In this document: positions 1 through 12,920 of the stretch, one piece after another
How positions within the stretch are numbered: the stretch's first letter is position 1
Layout of the letters: every line of letters starts with the position of its first letter
NCBI RefSeq assembly: GCF_011397635.1
Contig: NC_064770.1
Span: 27,297,603-27,361,602 of the forward strand
DNA: 64,000 bases
From: Epinephelus fuscoguttatus
Taxonomy: Eukaryota > Chordata > Actinopteri > Perciformes > Serranidae
Direction of reading: 5' to 3'
Position numbers and translations under genes: made by a program
The notes under the pieces: generated by a model
Seen by the model: the letters and a program-made list of their open reading frames with translations, nothing else
Told to the model about the DNA's origin: nothing
The model's database searches: none

Positions 1-354
1 CAGTTTCCGTCACATGATTCATACTGTTTGGCAAGACGGTTAATGTGCAGTGTGATGTCAAAGTGAAGTGATGCAATAACTATATAACCATGGAAAATTA
101 CTGCTGCATTGTCTATGTTTACCACAGTCACACCTTTTGGTTGCGTGGAAGGAAATAGACACATTTGAATTTTAACTGCCACAGAATACTTAAAATATAC
201 TTAAAATATATATATATATGTAAATTTAAAGACAACTAAATTAATAGATTTGTAATATTTTACTTTGAAAACTATGTATCTGAATGAATTTTTTCAATTT
301 GCAGTTTTAAAAGCTGAATAAGATTTTTTTTTTTGTTTTCACTGTTCACAAATT
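1..354. other. AT-rich sequence, nothing recognised
   Basis: There are no convincing exons, repeats with ends, or RNA genes. A short TA-rich run lies near 210-220. Confidence 0.5.
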
Positions 355-619
355 TAGGATGCTTTCACATATAGTCCTTTTCAAATTAACTGAACTCAGT
401 CCTTTGAAAGTGCACCAAAAAGTGGACCAACAGAAACAGGAGTCTCTCTCTGTTCACACTATATATAATATATATTGACATAGTTTTGGTTTTACTCGAG
501 TTCAATTCGCTTCAGAGGGGTCTGAGTTCTCTTGGAGTGTTCACATATACGCAAAAAATGAGTCACGGCTCTGAGTCCATTTAGAGGGCTGAAAAGGACC
601 AAATGTGAAGACACGCTTA
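355..619. repeat. MITE, family 1, copy 1
   Basis: The left end (TAGGATGCTTTCACATATAG) is an imperfect inverted match to the right end, which reads TAAGCGTGTCTTCACATTTG on the other strand. The interior (about 380-600) is shared with the copy starting at 696. No coding capacity is seen, so this is a non-autonomous DNA element of unassigned superfamily. Confidence 0.65.
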
Positions 620-695
620 GATTAAAAAAATTCAGGTTTCAGAATTTGCAAAAGGAGTTACAGGTTGCCCAAATTTGATTGGTAAAATTCAGGCC

Positions 696-1217
696 TAGGG
701 TGTTTTCACATTTATTCCTTTTTAAACAAACTGAACTCAGTCCTCTTAAAGTGCACCAACAGAAAAGAGACTCAGTTCTTTTTGTGTTCATATTGTCAGT
801 TCATTTGAAAGACGACCCAGTTCTCTTTCTGTTCACACTATATATAATATATATTGACATAGTTTTGTTTTTACTGTTGCCGTCTGATGTATTCTACATT
901 CCACATCTGGAGACGTGCATTGTCTTCCATGGACCAAAGTGCTCTTCGTCCAGGCCGACGTGGTTTCATCTGCTTTTTCAAGCGTCCCAGGTCAACAGCA
1001 TGAGATGTAGAGGGCTAAATACAAAGGCAAAGAGCAAAGTAAACCTGGAGCACTTCATGTTCATAAGGCATAGGTTAAGTGAACCGCACTCCAGATCGGT
1101 TCGCTTCAGAGGGGTCTGCGTTCTCTTGGAGTTTTCACATATATGTAAAAAATGCTGAGTCACTGCTCTGAGTCCGTTTAGAGGGCTGAAAAGGACCAAG
1201 TGTGAAATCACTCTTAG
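696..1217. repeat. MITE, family 1, copy 2
   Basis: It has the same terminal inverted repeats as the copy at 355-619 (TAGGGTGTTTTCACATTTAT against TAAGAGTGATTTCACACTTG). It shares the phrases about CTGAACTCAGTCCT and TCGCTTCAGAGGGGTCTG with that copy, and is longer by about 250 bp of interior. Apparent open frames across it are not conserved between the copies and are not called as genes. Confidence 0.65.
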
Positions 1218-1737
1218 ATTCAATAATGCAGGTTTCAGAATTTGAAAAAAAAGGTTAAATTCAGATCTAAAAATTCAAGTAAAAAAAAAAAAAGAGGTAC
1301 TGTAGATAGCAAAATATCTCTGCTACACAGTGCAGGACAGGCAGGCGAGCTTGAATGCAGTCAAACCGACTTTTGGCTTATCAGAGTGTCATGTGATCCA
1401 AAACAGCAGTCTGAAAATTGAAACTTAAGGATGAGTAACAGAGAGAAAAACAAGGCTCTGGTAAGTCATCCATTTTTTTGCTGTTTATGTGCCATCTAGT
1501 TAATATTTAATTTTTTTTATGTCAAATTGGATCAAATTCAGGCAACCTGAATCTATTTCTTTTTTAAATCTGAAACTTGAATTTTTGGATCTGAATTTGT
1601 GAACATTGGGAAAAAAAATGCAAATGGCAAATCAAGAAATTTCAGACTAATTTCAAAGAGTTCAGTTCAGATACATGGTTTTCAAAGTAAAATATTTCAG
1701 TGCTGTGAGTTCAACGTAGTATTTAAATTTCAGTATT
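1218..1737. other. AT-rich spacer
   Basis: Poly-A runs and simple AT-rich sequence are present. I see no exon, ORF or paired repeat ends. Confidence 0.45.
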
Positions 1738-2163
1738 AAAGGAACACTTCACCCATAAAATGACCATTTGAATTCATGAAGAAAACTCTGTTTTTTTCGC
1801 ATGCCTCCACAGAAAATGGTACTTAGTACTGGTGTCTGGCTTTAAGGACAGTATAGACAATTTTCACCTCCCATTCAGTTCTCAGTTGTAAGGTTTTAGT
1901 GACATGCATGTTTTGGGGAAGTACTGATCATATGACTAGATAACCAGGACTTACAGAGACGATACCGCAGGAGTTGTGTGAGAGTTTGTAAACAGTATTG
2001 TCAGAGTTTTGCCATTTAACGTGGTCCCCAATCAATCAGTAAATCAATGTTTGCAGTTTTCCATGGAGGCATGCAAGAAAAACAGTTATCTTCACAAAAT
2101 CATTGTACCACAACATGACTTACTGATCTACAGAAGATCAGTTAGGGGGTGAGGTATTCCTTT
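1738..2163. repeat. MITE, family 2
   Basis: The ends are inverted repeats: AAAGGAACACTTCACCCA on the left and AAAGGAATACCTCACCCC on the reverse of the right end. The 426-bp interior is non-coding and includes an internal pair of matching phrases (AAAACTCTGTTTTTTTCGCATG near 1782 and its inverse near 2070). Confidence 0.7.
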
Positions 2164-3654
2164 AAGTGTTAAGTGGCTTTCAAAACTTGATTAATTATGT
2201 CCTTTATTTGCTCCCATATGACTAAGATGTAAGTAATCTCCTACTCTATTGTAAAAAAAGCATGACAGCTGGACTGCACACATGGTCTTTTACAGGCTTG
2301 GAGAAAAAAAAAGTTGTTATGGAAAGAAAGTGAGCTGGTTTATAACTGCTTTCTAACACACTCTCACATGGTTCTCATTAGGTGAGTCATACTAACATTG
2401 TGTTAGACCACAGGAAACAAGAGGGGTGTACTCACAAGACGTGAATGATGCAGAGATGCAAATGGACTTTTTAGTTTGTTCATCTGAAAAGATACAGTGT
2501 TGATCCCTCGATCTTAAGTGGTCTGAGTCAGTGGTTTTATATTACTTATGTCCTTTATATATGTATGTGTTCTTAAATGTGACTTTTTTCAGGGTTTCTG
2601 CCTGAAACAGTGGCCGATCAGTGAAATGATGCATTACACTGGGTCAACAAAGGAGCCTTTGTTCATAGCCAACATCCGTCTCTCCCTCTCTTTTTGCTGA
2701 GCCCATTTTCATGACCCTTATTGCCGTACATTGGATATTATTTGAAAAGCATTGTGAAATCAACACTGTTATACTTTTCTGGTGATTACTGTTAGACACA
2801 CCCAGTTCCATGGAAGAAAAAGGGAGGGGAAAAGGGGAGGGGGGATCGTGAAGTTGTGGGTCTACAGTCAGTCCATTACCTCGAAGGAAATACAGGAAAT
2901 ACCTTCCCCTATTTGTCTTCCGTCAGTACTCTTGGTTATACTGTGTTTGCTTCACTCAGGAAAAGGCAGCTGCAGCAGAGAGGGTGTGCAACTCTCTCTT
3001 TTTGACGGAAAGTAACAGGTAGGTAAATCTTATCCTATATATTTGTAGTTAGCTGCTGTTGCCATCATGTTAGAGTTATCAGCTTTGTGTTTGCCTTGTT
3101 TTAAGGTTGGTTTATCTCGTTTATATAGCTGATTTTATTATTCCATAACGGTGTGGAAGATATGCAAAGAAAATGAAGAAGATTTTTTTCCTGACAAAAA
3201 AAAATGGTGATGTAATCCTTATCCAGACACAGTATCCAAACAAAACAGGGCGAGGCATAATGGCATGCTGCGGTGAATTAATGTGTGTGGCTCATGTTGC
3301 TCTAATTGATTTAGGATGGATTTATGTTTAGACACAGGAAGTCTTGCAGGGACTGACTGCGCCTGTTCCTATGAGAGACGGGCTGCCTGGCAACATTGTG
3401 GCTCTACATTTATCCATATTATCAAAATACAGCACTAATGCATGCTGGTTAGATCACTAAAAGAGGCTTTTAGGATCTGGACAAGTACAGAGTGACATTA
3501 TCAGAACAAAGTGCTTTTAACCACAAGCTCTATTGCCCCATACCTCCCCCACTAAGCAAACTTCTGATATGGTAAATTGCAGCCGACCACTGCTTACACC
3601 CACCTACTCTACTAATACCACAGTTTGACATCTCTTTAAAGTCACACTCAGTTT
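2164..3654. other. Region upstream of the LITAF-like gene
   Basis: This is mostly unique-looking non-coding sequence. A purine-rich tract lies at 2811-2850. A candidate 5' noncoding exon is listed separately. No coding exon is supported. Confidence 0.4.
2945..3016 (+). other. Candidate 5' noncoding exon of the LITAF-like gene
   Basis: A strong splice donor, AACAG|GTAGGT, occurs at 3016/3017 after a GC-richer stretch. This stretch follows several GGAAAT-type motifs (about 2886-2900). The LITAF coding exon at 5902 is preceded by an acceptor at 5886, so at least one upstream noncoding exon must exist, and this is the best candidate I see. The 5' boundary is a guess, and transcript data would be needed to confirm it. 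Confidence 0.3.
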
Positions 3655-5260
3655 TCCCCAGTGATCGGAAGTAAGTACATTTTTCAAATACTGTACTTGA
3701 AGTTAACAGAATTTTGAGGTACCTTTAATTTGTATTTGCATTTTTGCCACTTTATACTTCTTCATTCCTGGGCAAATAGTGTACGTTTTACTCCACTATT
3801 TATCTCACAACTTTATTAACAGTTATTTTAAGGTTGTTACATCTCTTACAGATGAAATATCTAGTAACAGTAAATGAAAGAGTCAAAATTAGCCACACCC
3901 TGACTAAACACAACAGTGAAATGCTGCTTATTTACTAATGCTTCAGCAACACTAGAATCATAGTATATTTATTTTAATAGTCACAGGGAGCATTTTATAC
4001 ACTAAGTACACTGATTATTTTGCCAATAATCAGTGTTGTACTCAACGTTGGTCTTGGTCTCTTCTTGAAATAAACTGTACTTTTACTCTGTCTTGTTTTG
4101 GTCTCGGACAAAGAGGATGTAGGATTTGATTTAAGACCACAACTGCAGGGAAATCACTGAAGTGCTTGTGGAAAAAAAAACAAGGATGTTGAATCAAGAT
4201 TGTGACATTGATTTCAGCTCTGCACTGTGTTTGTTTGCCCACTGAAAACGAAACTGTGGAAAATACCCACATGTTAAGTTCTCCTCTGCAATCACTTGTG
4301 TTAATTTTATCAAGACGTTTCTCGTGGTACACTTATGCATGTGCCCTTACATGCAGTATGGCAATAAAAAGAGAGGGATGAAGAAGAATCTTTGTTTCTG
4401 TGGATGCATTTTACATCAATTTGAGGAGTGCCTACAGCTCGCATGTTCCACATTTTGTCATAGGTATGTAATGCAGTGTGGGAGTCGGACTGGTCTGGTC
4501 TTGGTCTTGACTCGGTCTCAACACCTCAGAGTCTTGGTCTTGTTACGGTCTCGATACACTCTGGCCTTGGTCATGACCTGAGGCTGAGTACTATGAAGCC
4601 AGTTCAGCTTACCCAGGATATCTTTTCTTTATCTGGTCTGACCAACCCTAACATCGGCTGTCTGGATATCTGGTTCTATAAAGCTGGTTATCAGCTAGTT
4701 CAGTACAGCTATGAGCGTGCTCATGTGAAAGTGGTGGGGTTGTTGATTACAAGTGTCATCACAGCCATGAATGACATAGACTGCTTCATTTAATATGAAG
4801 TGGTACCAAAACTGGCTGCGACTACAAGACTGTTAAATGTCAGTGGCATGGGATGTAAACGATACTCTGTGATCTCATTACGGAAATGTAGAAATGTTGA
4901 AAATATGATCCAAACAGTCAAGTTGAGAATGTGTTGAACTATTAGAGGCTACTCTTTTTTACCTGAGACTTCAGACTTTCGTCCATGGATACTTTTTCTT
5001 CAGTGATCTAATTGGTCAGAGGTCGTGTGTTGACGGGCTGTGATCTGATACCCTGAACATAATCTTGAGTTAACCCTGAAGTTACCTGGCTAACTCCAAA
5101 TCCTGCTTCATAGTACAGGCCTCTGGTCTCGGTTTAGGTGGTCTTGTAGACAACACTGCAATAATACTTGAGCACTTTTACTTAAGTCTCATGCATGACT
5201 TTACCTGTAATGAAGTGTTGTTACAGTGTGGTGTTGTTACTTTTACATATGACCGTTAAA
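3655..5260. repeat. Composite of old dispersed repeats
   Basis: About 3660-3850 resembles a widespread fish repeat with phrases such as AAGTAAGTACATTTTTCAAA, GTACTTGAAGTTA and TTTTGAGGTACCTTT. The same repeat type seems to resume near 5160-5250. Nested inside is a MITE at about 4588-5115, whose ends are GAGTACTATGAAGCCAGTT and the inverse of AATCCTGCTTCATAGTAC. The stretch 4030-4580 is rich in GGTCTTGG/GGTCTCGG phrases. No gene is supported. Confidence 0.5.
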
Positions 5261-5901
5261 AATAGGTATCTTTATAATTATGTATCAAATGAGAATGTGG
5301 AAGGGGTCACTCGTAGTGATGAACCTACAAAGAATTATCTGCAGCTGTTTTTGGATTTATGAAGCTTTATAGTTTCAGGTCCAGGTTTAGCCTTCCTGTC
5401 GGTTCACCCTCACTTCTCTTATGGGGTCATTTCTGTCAAAAAACCCCCCTAAAAACCCACTGTAAACTACCTGCTCAGCACCACAAAGCAGATAGACACA
5501 GTTAGCAACTCGCTGGTGAACACAGTGGAGCATTTAGCAGCTATAGAGCCAAATAGCATGCATATTGCATTTACATTTGCCAGTGGCCAAAAACAAGATA
5601 CGCTGAACCATTGTGATTTGCAGATGTTGGTGATGTGGGTTTAAAGAGGGTGTTGAACATGCGGTTTGGCTCTTCCTCTTTTAAGTGCCAATACACTGAA
5701 GTCAAGCTGTATACTTCTTCACTTCCTCAGTAATAAGGAAGCACAAGTGCTTACATGCTGTTTGGAGTTTTTGTGGCAGCAATACAACACAATATCCTAG
5801 TTTATAACTAAGTTTATATGTTTACTTATTAACTTGGACGCCAGTTGATCAACTTTAAAAAGACGATTCACATTTCTTACATGCAGTAAGGATCTCTGAA
5901 G

Positions 5902-8477
5902 ATGGAAAAAGGATACCCTCCACAGGACTCCGCTCCACCATACCCTGGGCCACCTGTGAACTATGGGGGTGCAATGCCTCAGCCAGGGATGCAGCCTCAG
6001 CCGGGCTACTCTCCAGGAGCTCCTCCGCCTGCTGCGTACCAAGGTGTGTCTGTGTCTGCCTTCGTTTAAAGATGATTCTGTTACTTTTAAAACGTGGAAA
6101 CAAATTTAGTTTTGTTCTTACATCATGCCATGAGGCACATATTCACGTAGAATGTCTACACTACTCTGCCTACGTGTATTTAATGCAATGCAGTTATGTT
6201 ATGGAAGGTGTTTTAGGGAAATCTGTTTCTTTGCCAGGTGTTGCTTTTGCTCCTGCACCTGCTACAACAGGTGAGACAATGCACAATACTGCCCCATGTA
6301 CAGCACAACAGATATGCACCATCTCTCATGCAAACGACAACACGTTTACACCCTGATTGTGAACACGATGTTGTGAATGCACATCTGTGAACTGATAGTC
6401 AAAGAGTTTCCGTTCCAGTGTGTGAAGTGAGAACTGCCACTGCGCAGCCCCACAAAGTCAGTGGGTGTATTGTGGTCTCTGTCCATCACAAAAAGCTTTT
6501 GTTCACGGTTTCTTCTTGTGGTGTCTAGTCACATTTGGAGTACTGCTCAGTGTAACAGACAAATAAGGATCTTAATCACGGATACATTAGCTACCAAACA
6601 CAGATACAGCTTATATAAACTGTGGGGTTCTCATGTGAAGAATGTGTTGCAGTTCTTATATTTTTATTTTTTTTACATTATACTGTCCGTCTGTCAATGA
6701 CAGTTTCACACTACACAATAAGAACAATCTGAGCCGTCCTATAGTATTAAACCCTTTATGTTTTGATGCCTCCATAAAGACAGAAACACAACAGAGACCC
6801 CTAATCAAATTACAGTTGTCACACTGTTGCCGGCCTCTGCTGGCCTTTTTGAGGCATTGCAGTCAGTACATTTAATCCTCAAACCTGGTAATGGCTGCTC
6901 AAAGTGAGTCTACCGCAACAGCAGAAATGTCTGACTAGCTGGCAACGACAAGTACACATATTAAATTATGTGATAAAAATAAAAAACATCATAAGATATA
7001 TTTAAAGGTCCAGTGTGTGGGATTCAGGGGGATTTACTGGCAGAAATGGAATATAATGAAGATGTTTTCTTTAGTGTATAATCACCCAATAGAAGAATTG
7101 TTGTGTTTTTGTCACCTTTAAATGAGGCCTTTATATCTACATGGGGAGCAGCTGCTTGTCCTCAGACCCCGCCATGTTTTTACAGTATAGACCAGAATGG
7201 ATGAACCAAACACTGGCTTTAAATAGGGCCATTTGCGTCTACACACCGGCCGCCATAGTTGGCAGCCCCTCCTTTACGAGCAGTGTAGAGTCTTCCAATA
7301 AAAAAAAAAAAGGTTACATTTAATGTCTCTAGGGAGAACTTTTTTGGACGCATGTTCTGGGCAACAACATTAAACCACCAATTCATCTGGTTTCTTTGAG
7401 TGCTGTGACCCATTTATTTCCACACATGCAGACCTCTGCAGATAATTTGACTCCTGGTAAATAAAATAAATCTGAATGTCTGGATCAGGAAAAAGATGAG
7501 CATACATTAAATTATCAAAGACAAAAGGTGAGCATGCATTAGCAGTTCATCTCTGATGAGCGGAACAGGGTAGGAGAAACACTGATTTGTAACGTGAAAC
7601 TGCTTTATTCAGTGTTTAACTCACCTGGTCCATTTATTTCGGAGAGGAAGAGACATCTGCAGATAATTTGGCTCCTGGTAAAAAGAAAAAAAAAATCTTC
7701 CTGGACAATGAAGCTGGTGTTTCAGCTGGTTGCAATCTGCAATCCTCACTGCTTGATGCTAGTAAATCCCCCTAATTCTTGCACACTGGACCTTTACAAA
7801 GGTGCAGGGCCCTCTTTTATGACAAGGCCTTCATTCAGAACATAGAGCATTCATGGGTATGCTGGACTGGAGTGTATGTGGAGGGAATGAGAGTAAGACA
7901 AAATGAAAAGGCAAAATCTATCTGAGAAGCAGTCCAAAAAACGAAGTTAAAATTTGCAAATTTGTACAAACCCATTCTTTTATTGTGATATAATGAGATA
8001 AAAGTGAATATGGAGACAAATCCTTGATGTGTTGTCCATTTTCTCCTCCTCAGTGACTCACATGATAGTGCAACCTGCACTGCATGAAGTCCCAGGACAA
8101 ACTGTGTGTCCCCACTGCCAGCAGACAGTGATCACCCGGACTCATCCCAAAGCAGGCCTGATGACCTGGGCCATCTGTGGTGGCCTCGCCCTCTTTGGGT
8201 AAAAAAAACAACCTTTTGGGTAGAAACTTGTTGCACGAGTAGTTTCTGGTGGTTTCCATGTTATGGAGAAAAAAAATGTATTTGAAGCATATAAAAAATC
8301 TAGCTTTATGAGCTATCATTACTTCAGTAACAAAACTAGAGAGTAACAGTTGACTTTCTTTCCTCCTTCAGGTGTCTTCTTTGCTGCTGTATCCCGTTCT
8401 GTGTCGATTCCTGTCAAGATGTGGAGCATAGCTGTCCTTCCTGCAACAGAGTCATCTACGTATACAAGCGAATGTGA
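5902..8477 (+). CDS. litaf: LITAF-like membrane-associated zinc-binding protein
   Basis: The model has four coding exons, 5902-6043, 6238-6270, 8054-8198 and 8372-8477, all with GT-AG introns. They give 426 nt and 141 residues. Residues 1-58 are rich in Pro, Gly, Tyr and Ala. Residues 60-141 form a LITAF (SIMPLE-like) domain: CPHC at 77-80, a hydrophobic Cys-rich segment at about 93-118 that inserts into the cytoplasmic leaflet in this family, and HSCPSC at 126-131. The paired CxxC motifs (C77, C80, C128, C131) would bind zinc. Family members sit on late endosome/lysosome membranes and are linked to endosomal sorting and to LPS/p53-induced responses. No canonical PPxY motif is seen in the N-terminus. 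The start is the only ATG in the first exon that gives this frame. The exact paralogue (litaf or another litaf-like copy) is uncertain, but the family is not. A decayed relative lies near 44-45 kb. Confidence 0.94.
7003..7797. repeat. MITE, family 3, inside LITAF intron 2
   Basis: The left end AAAGGTCCAGTGTGTGGGAT and the inverse of the right end (AAAGGTCCAGTGTGCAAGAA) form terminal inverted repeats, followed inward by a shared GGGGGATTTAC. The interior phrase GATAATTTGGCTCCTGGTAA recurs at about 18090 and, in diverged form, near 14880. It is non-coding. Confidence 0.75.
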
Positions 8478-8748
8478 AACTGACTGTGAATGGAGGAGAG
8501 AAACTCAATGCTTATGTGTAGCCTTACTTGCTCTGCAGCATTCTTTTGATATGGAACAAAATTATAACACAAAATGCACTTACTCTAATCGTGTTCTTAC
8601 ACATTCACTGCCATTTTGCATCTCTGTCACGCTATTATTATTTGAATGCTAATGTTATGTGATGAGGCATTTCACTGTGGGGAGTTATATTAAACGATCA
8701 GTGCAACATTTGTATATTATATAAGGGACATAAACCAACAAATATGCC

Positions 8749-8754
8749 AATAAA
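8749..8754 (+). terminator. Polyadenylation signal of the LITAF-like gene
   Basis: AATAAA lies 272 bp after the stop codon and is followed by an A-rich tract. It is the first such hexamer downstream. Confidence 0.6.
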
Positions 8755-9009
8755 AAAACAAAAAACAAAAAAAAAACAACTTGTTTTCAGCAGTTGTTAT
8801 TCCAGTTGGTTGGTGGGTGTCTTACATTTTCTGCATATATGTTTCCTCACTTCCCTTCCATTATTTCCTTCTGTCTTTTCTCTTATTGTGCTTCATTGTC
8901 TTTTTTCTTATTCTTTTTTTTTTTTTTTGATTGACGGGTTGAGTTTATACTATTCTCCTACCATTTTTTTTTCATTTGAAAGAAAGAAATTTGTTTTATT
9001 TACAGCCAT

Positions 9010-9780
9010 AATGCTCACGGTGAAAATGCTAACATGCTAATGTTTAGCGGGTATAGGGTGATTATTGGGTTTCGGGCAACCTGTTATTTAGATTATCATT
9101 ACTTAGAATGCTTTATTTCACCTCTATGCTTAATTTTTCTCTTGAAATATTTTCATTTTCCTTTCATTTTCTATACTGTTTAATGGAATTTCACCATTTT
9201 CAGAGCTTTGATGTTTGGTGCTATAATTCTCCAGTTAAAAAACTAACAAAATCCTCAAATTTTCAGTCTATATTGTTATGAATATGTCTTTTTTTTTAAA
9301 ATTTTTTTTTTTTTTACATGTTTTTAGTTTGACGATTTGAATTTTTACAATTCTCTTGCCATGTTTTTTTCTCTCAAAAAAGCCATTTGTGTAGTTACAG
9401 GCATGCTAGCAGCTCTGTGAGGATGTTGTGGTTCTTGGAGCTAAATGCTCATATAGGCATGTTAGCATGCTCACAGAGAAAATGCTAACATGCTAATATT
9501 TAGCAGGTATAGGGTTATTATTTGATTTTGGGCACTTTTATATCCCTGGAATGATTTTTTTTTAAGGAAAAAAAAGTTTTTTCTTGTCATTTATATTATC
9601 ATGACTTAAAATGCTTCATTTCACCTCCATGCTTAATTTTTTTTCTTGGGAAATTACAGTTTTATTTAATTTCTTATACTGTTTTATGTTGGAATTTCAT
9701 CATTGTTTTGGTGTTTGGTGCTGTAATTTTTCCAGTAAAAACTAACAAAATCCTCTAATTTTCATTGCTATAAACATAGT
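9010..9780. repeat. Two direct copies of a ~300-bp AT-rich sequence
   Basis: About 9018-9290 and 9482-9770 share the same order of phrases: AAAATGCTAACATGCTAAT, GGTATAGGGT, TTTCACCTC(T/C)ATGCTTAA, TTTGGTGCT(A/G)TAAT and ACTAACAAAATCCTC. It is a non-coding direct duplication with about 460-bp spacing. Confidence 0.65.
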
Positions 9781-10314
9781 TGAATCACTGATTTCCTCTC
9801 AAATATTTAACATAGGCACAATTTGTGACTTTTATTTTACGCAAAACATGTGTGTCCTTTAATATCGCTGCCATTACCACCACATCAAACATTTTGCAGA
9901 ATGTGTTTTTTCAGAGTTTGTTACTTTGGTACCTACATCAGTGTGTTGTGACACTGGAGGACATGCCTGTTCACGGGGAAGACAGATACATTGATCACCA
10001 GAAATGTATGAAATTTTGTCATTTATACTTACTGACAATAGAGTATGTTCATTACAAGTCATTGCTAAACATGCTATAGTTTGCTAATATTTTTTATTTT
10101 TTGTGCAATTACTATATATTTTTGTAGAACCTGAGAACATTGCTAGTTAACTCTGAAGTGATGTTTCTAAGTTTGACCAGTAGCCCGCAGTTAGCTAAAA
10201 ATAGAGAAATGTCATCACCACCACTTCATGTGTTGTAGTGGTAAAGACAAATCATGGTGGTAATGACAAAATACCACTTAATAACTTTTTCTTTTTTTAA
10301 TATTTATGTTTATG

Positions 10315-10445
10315 CCTCCAATTCCTTGGATCCCAATCTGATCAAACATCTGTGGGGCATGCTGGTACCTGTCCTCACAACCCACAAGATCAGGTAACGC
10401 CTAACGCCCATGGTTTTAATGTTTTGGCTGATCGGTGTCGTTACA
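10315..10445 (+). mobile_element. Short Tc1-like transposon remnant
   Basis: CCTCCAATTCCTTGGATCCC AATCTGATCAAACATCTGTG reads as a degraded Tc1 transposase C-terminal block (…LDPNLIKHLW…). It is followed by a Tc1-type end, ATGTTTTGGCTGATCGGTGT. Only a fragment of about 130 bp remains. Confidence 0.5.
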
Positions 10446-10619
10446 TGTGATTTAATTACAATATGAGAAAAATGATTACAAAGGGGTTATTTTTGGATAT
10501 ATTCTTTTTGGCAAAAAGTTTATGTGTAGATTATACAACATCATATTCCAATTATATTATACAACATTACATTATATAACATTCATTTTGTCATGTTGAA
10601 TCTTTTCACCGTGTAGAAA

Positions 10620-11200
10620 TGGCTTCTTTTGGCATAGCCTATTTCCAGAGCACGGTCTCACTCCGAAGTCGTCGAAATCTGGAGCTTGGGCAGTGACTTG
10701 TGGCGTCAGACACTGACGAAAAAAGGCATCCTTCAACATCGGCATGATACACAGCCGATTGCTGCAGCAGGACAAGGATGAAACTTAAGGTGGTGAAAGT
10801 CAGAGTAGAGCAGGCGGGAACGGTGGTGGATGGGTCCAACAAACATCAACTTTCACCCGAGAGAGCTGTGTTCACATCCCTTAGGATTATAAAGCCAAAC
10901 TCTGTTGTTTTCTCCTAAACCTAACCACGTATTTTTGCTGCTGTAACATCAAATCGCAGTGTTGTGCTGATGTAGTGTGTTTATTTTGAAAGAGACAGTA
11001 TGTTATTGTTAAATTTCCTGTGAAAACGGAAGTGTGTCTTGAAAGAAGAGAACTTAACATGGTGTCCCAGCAGATCAACAACCAACACACCCAGGGTATC
11101 ATGCACATCCTATGGGGACATGGAAAGTCCATGAGCAAAATGCCAATATGTGACGAGGTCAGAGTGAGAATATGTTGATTTCCAGACATTTTTTATTACC
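10620..11200. repeat. Dispersed repeat, family 4
   Basis: Blocks here (CGAAATCTGGAGCTTGGGCAGTGAC; GGGTCCAACAAACATCAACTTTC; TCCTAAACCTAACCACGT; TTTATTTTGAAAGAGAC) recur in the same order near 18210-18600 and in part near 19970-20200. The sequence is non-coding, and the family's superfamily was not determined. Confidence 0.55.
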
Positions 11201-11294
11201 TAGTTTACAACATTTTTAAAGAAGCAATCAAAAAGTAATTAAATCTTTTCAGTGATATTACTTTGATAAAGTAATTAAAATAGTTACATTTTTT

Positions 11295-12920
11295 ATCACC
11301 AGAAGTGTGGACTTGAGTCACATGACTTGGACTCAAGTCAGACTCAAGTTACAAATGTGATGACTTTAGACTTGACAAAATTTAAAAAAGGATCACAACT
11401 GGAGTGAACACCAGTGAATCATGACTGAACTTGGGCTGTAGCCTTTTGACTTGAAAAGACCTTTCCCCACCTTCCACCAAGCCCAAAGATTAAAAAGTGT
11501 GCTATTTAAAGAGTGTGACACAAGTCATTTCACTTACTGAGTCAACTATAATTAATGCTTTTCATTCCCAGCAAGCCGAAACTTGGTTCCCCAGATCTGC
11601 AATCAAGGACCTTGCAGACCTAATGTTACGTAGTACTGAGATCCAGTTGGAAGAAATGATAACAAAGAGTTTGTTTACAAAAACAACACAGTGGTCAGCA
11701 AAAAACTATTTATGATTTTTGAAAATGTAATATATTATAACTCTAGCCTCTTTTACACTGCCTGTTCAAGGCCATGGACAGAGGGATGTTGTATGCTGTA
11801 AAGCACTCTGAGATAAATTGTGATGTGTGATACTGGGCTTTATAAATAAAATTGAAAGTTGAATATCGCGCTGTAATGCTGCCTCGCCATGCTGTCTATA
11901 AGGTATGATCTCAGAATTGGTGACAGAGTGGTCTCGCCTTTAAGCAGCCACAGGAGGTAGTAACACCACTGAAACGGTACAGGGTAGCTGGCAAGACGGG
12001 ACCATGAGTCAGATGGGTCGGGTGTGACATTTGGACAACATGTTATGTGTGCGACTCAATGCAGAGACTTAAAAGTAGCTGTTAGCAGTTAGCAGCTAAC
12101 TCAAAGAAGAACAGCGGCTGTAAATGTCCACAAATTGTGAAAATTTGGGAGCTCCTTACCCTCTGAGCGGAGGACGAGATCAGCCGCCATATAACAGATA
12201 TGATAAATTGTCATTAATGTCATGTTTTGCCATTGTTATTGTTTATCCTCCTGAGACCCTGTGTCCTTATATGAGTTACATCTCATTTTGGGTTTACTTG
12301 ACCTTGTACTTCATTCTACTTAACTTAGACATGTTGTCCTTGTACGTGGACACTTTTTTGTGCCATTTAGTGGTGATAAGAGCACAATACACTAATCCAT
12401 GTAAAAACAAAATGGCAGCCATCTCCGCTGAATCAGTTTGCAGCCAATTTCGACACAAAAGCGGACAACTTGATCGCATGTTATGGTTGAAACTTTTTTT
12501 AATTGATGACAACAAATTTGACCAATTCTAGCAACGGTCACAAGCTAAGACACTGTTAATTAGGAAGTACATACTCATTTGAAGGCATGGGGACTTTATT
12601 ATTGTCTCATTTGAGGACATTGGGACTTTGTCATTTTGTTTGAAGACACTGGGATGTGGTCTCATTTGAGGGTGTTCGGACTTTGTCACCTCGTTAAATG
12701 ATGCCGCTGTTGTTTGGTTCCATGTTAAAATGTAAAGGAGGCATAAAGAAGGGACTTTGTGGCAGCCCTATAGCGTGATCTCTGTGTAGAAGGGGCTTCA
12801 GTTGTTAAAATGGTATTATATTTGGTGAACAGTGCATTATGACTTGTTTAGGACTTGAAACTCAAAATTTAGGACTTGGGACTTGGCTTGGGACTTGAGT
12901 GACAGGACTTGAGACCTCTG
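11295..12920. repeat. Composite repeat region
   Basis: About 11300-11400 and 12845-12920 carry ACTTGGACTCAAGTCA / GGACTTGAGACCTCTG-type sequence, plausibly the two ends of one element. Inside are a LINE-like 3' tail (about 11755-11865, TGTAAAGCACTCTGAGATAA and TTTATAAATAAAATTGAA) and a copy of repeat family 5 at about 12240-12680. That family-5 copy is in the opposite orientation to those at 22031 and 34990. No intact gene is seen. Confidence 0.45.

Noticed and set aside
12124..12531. 135-codon open frame on the + strand
   Set aside because: It crosses a family-5 repeat that also occurs inverted at 22031 and 34990, and no motif is found.
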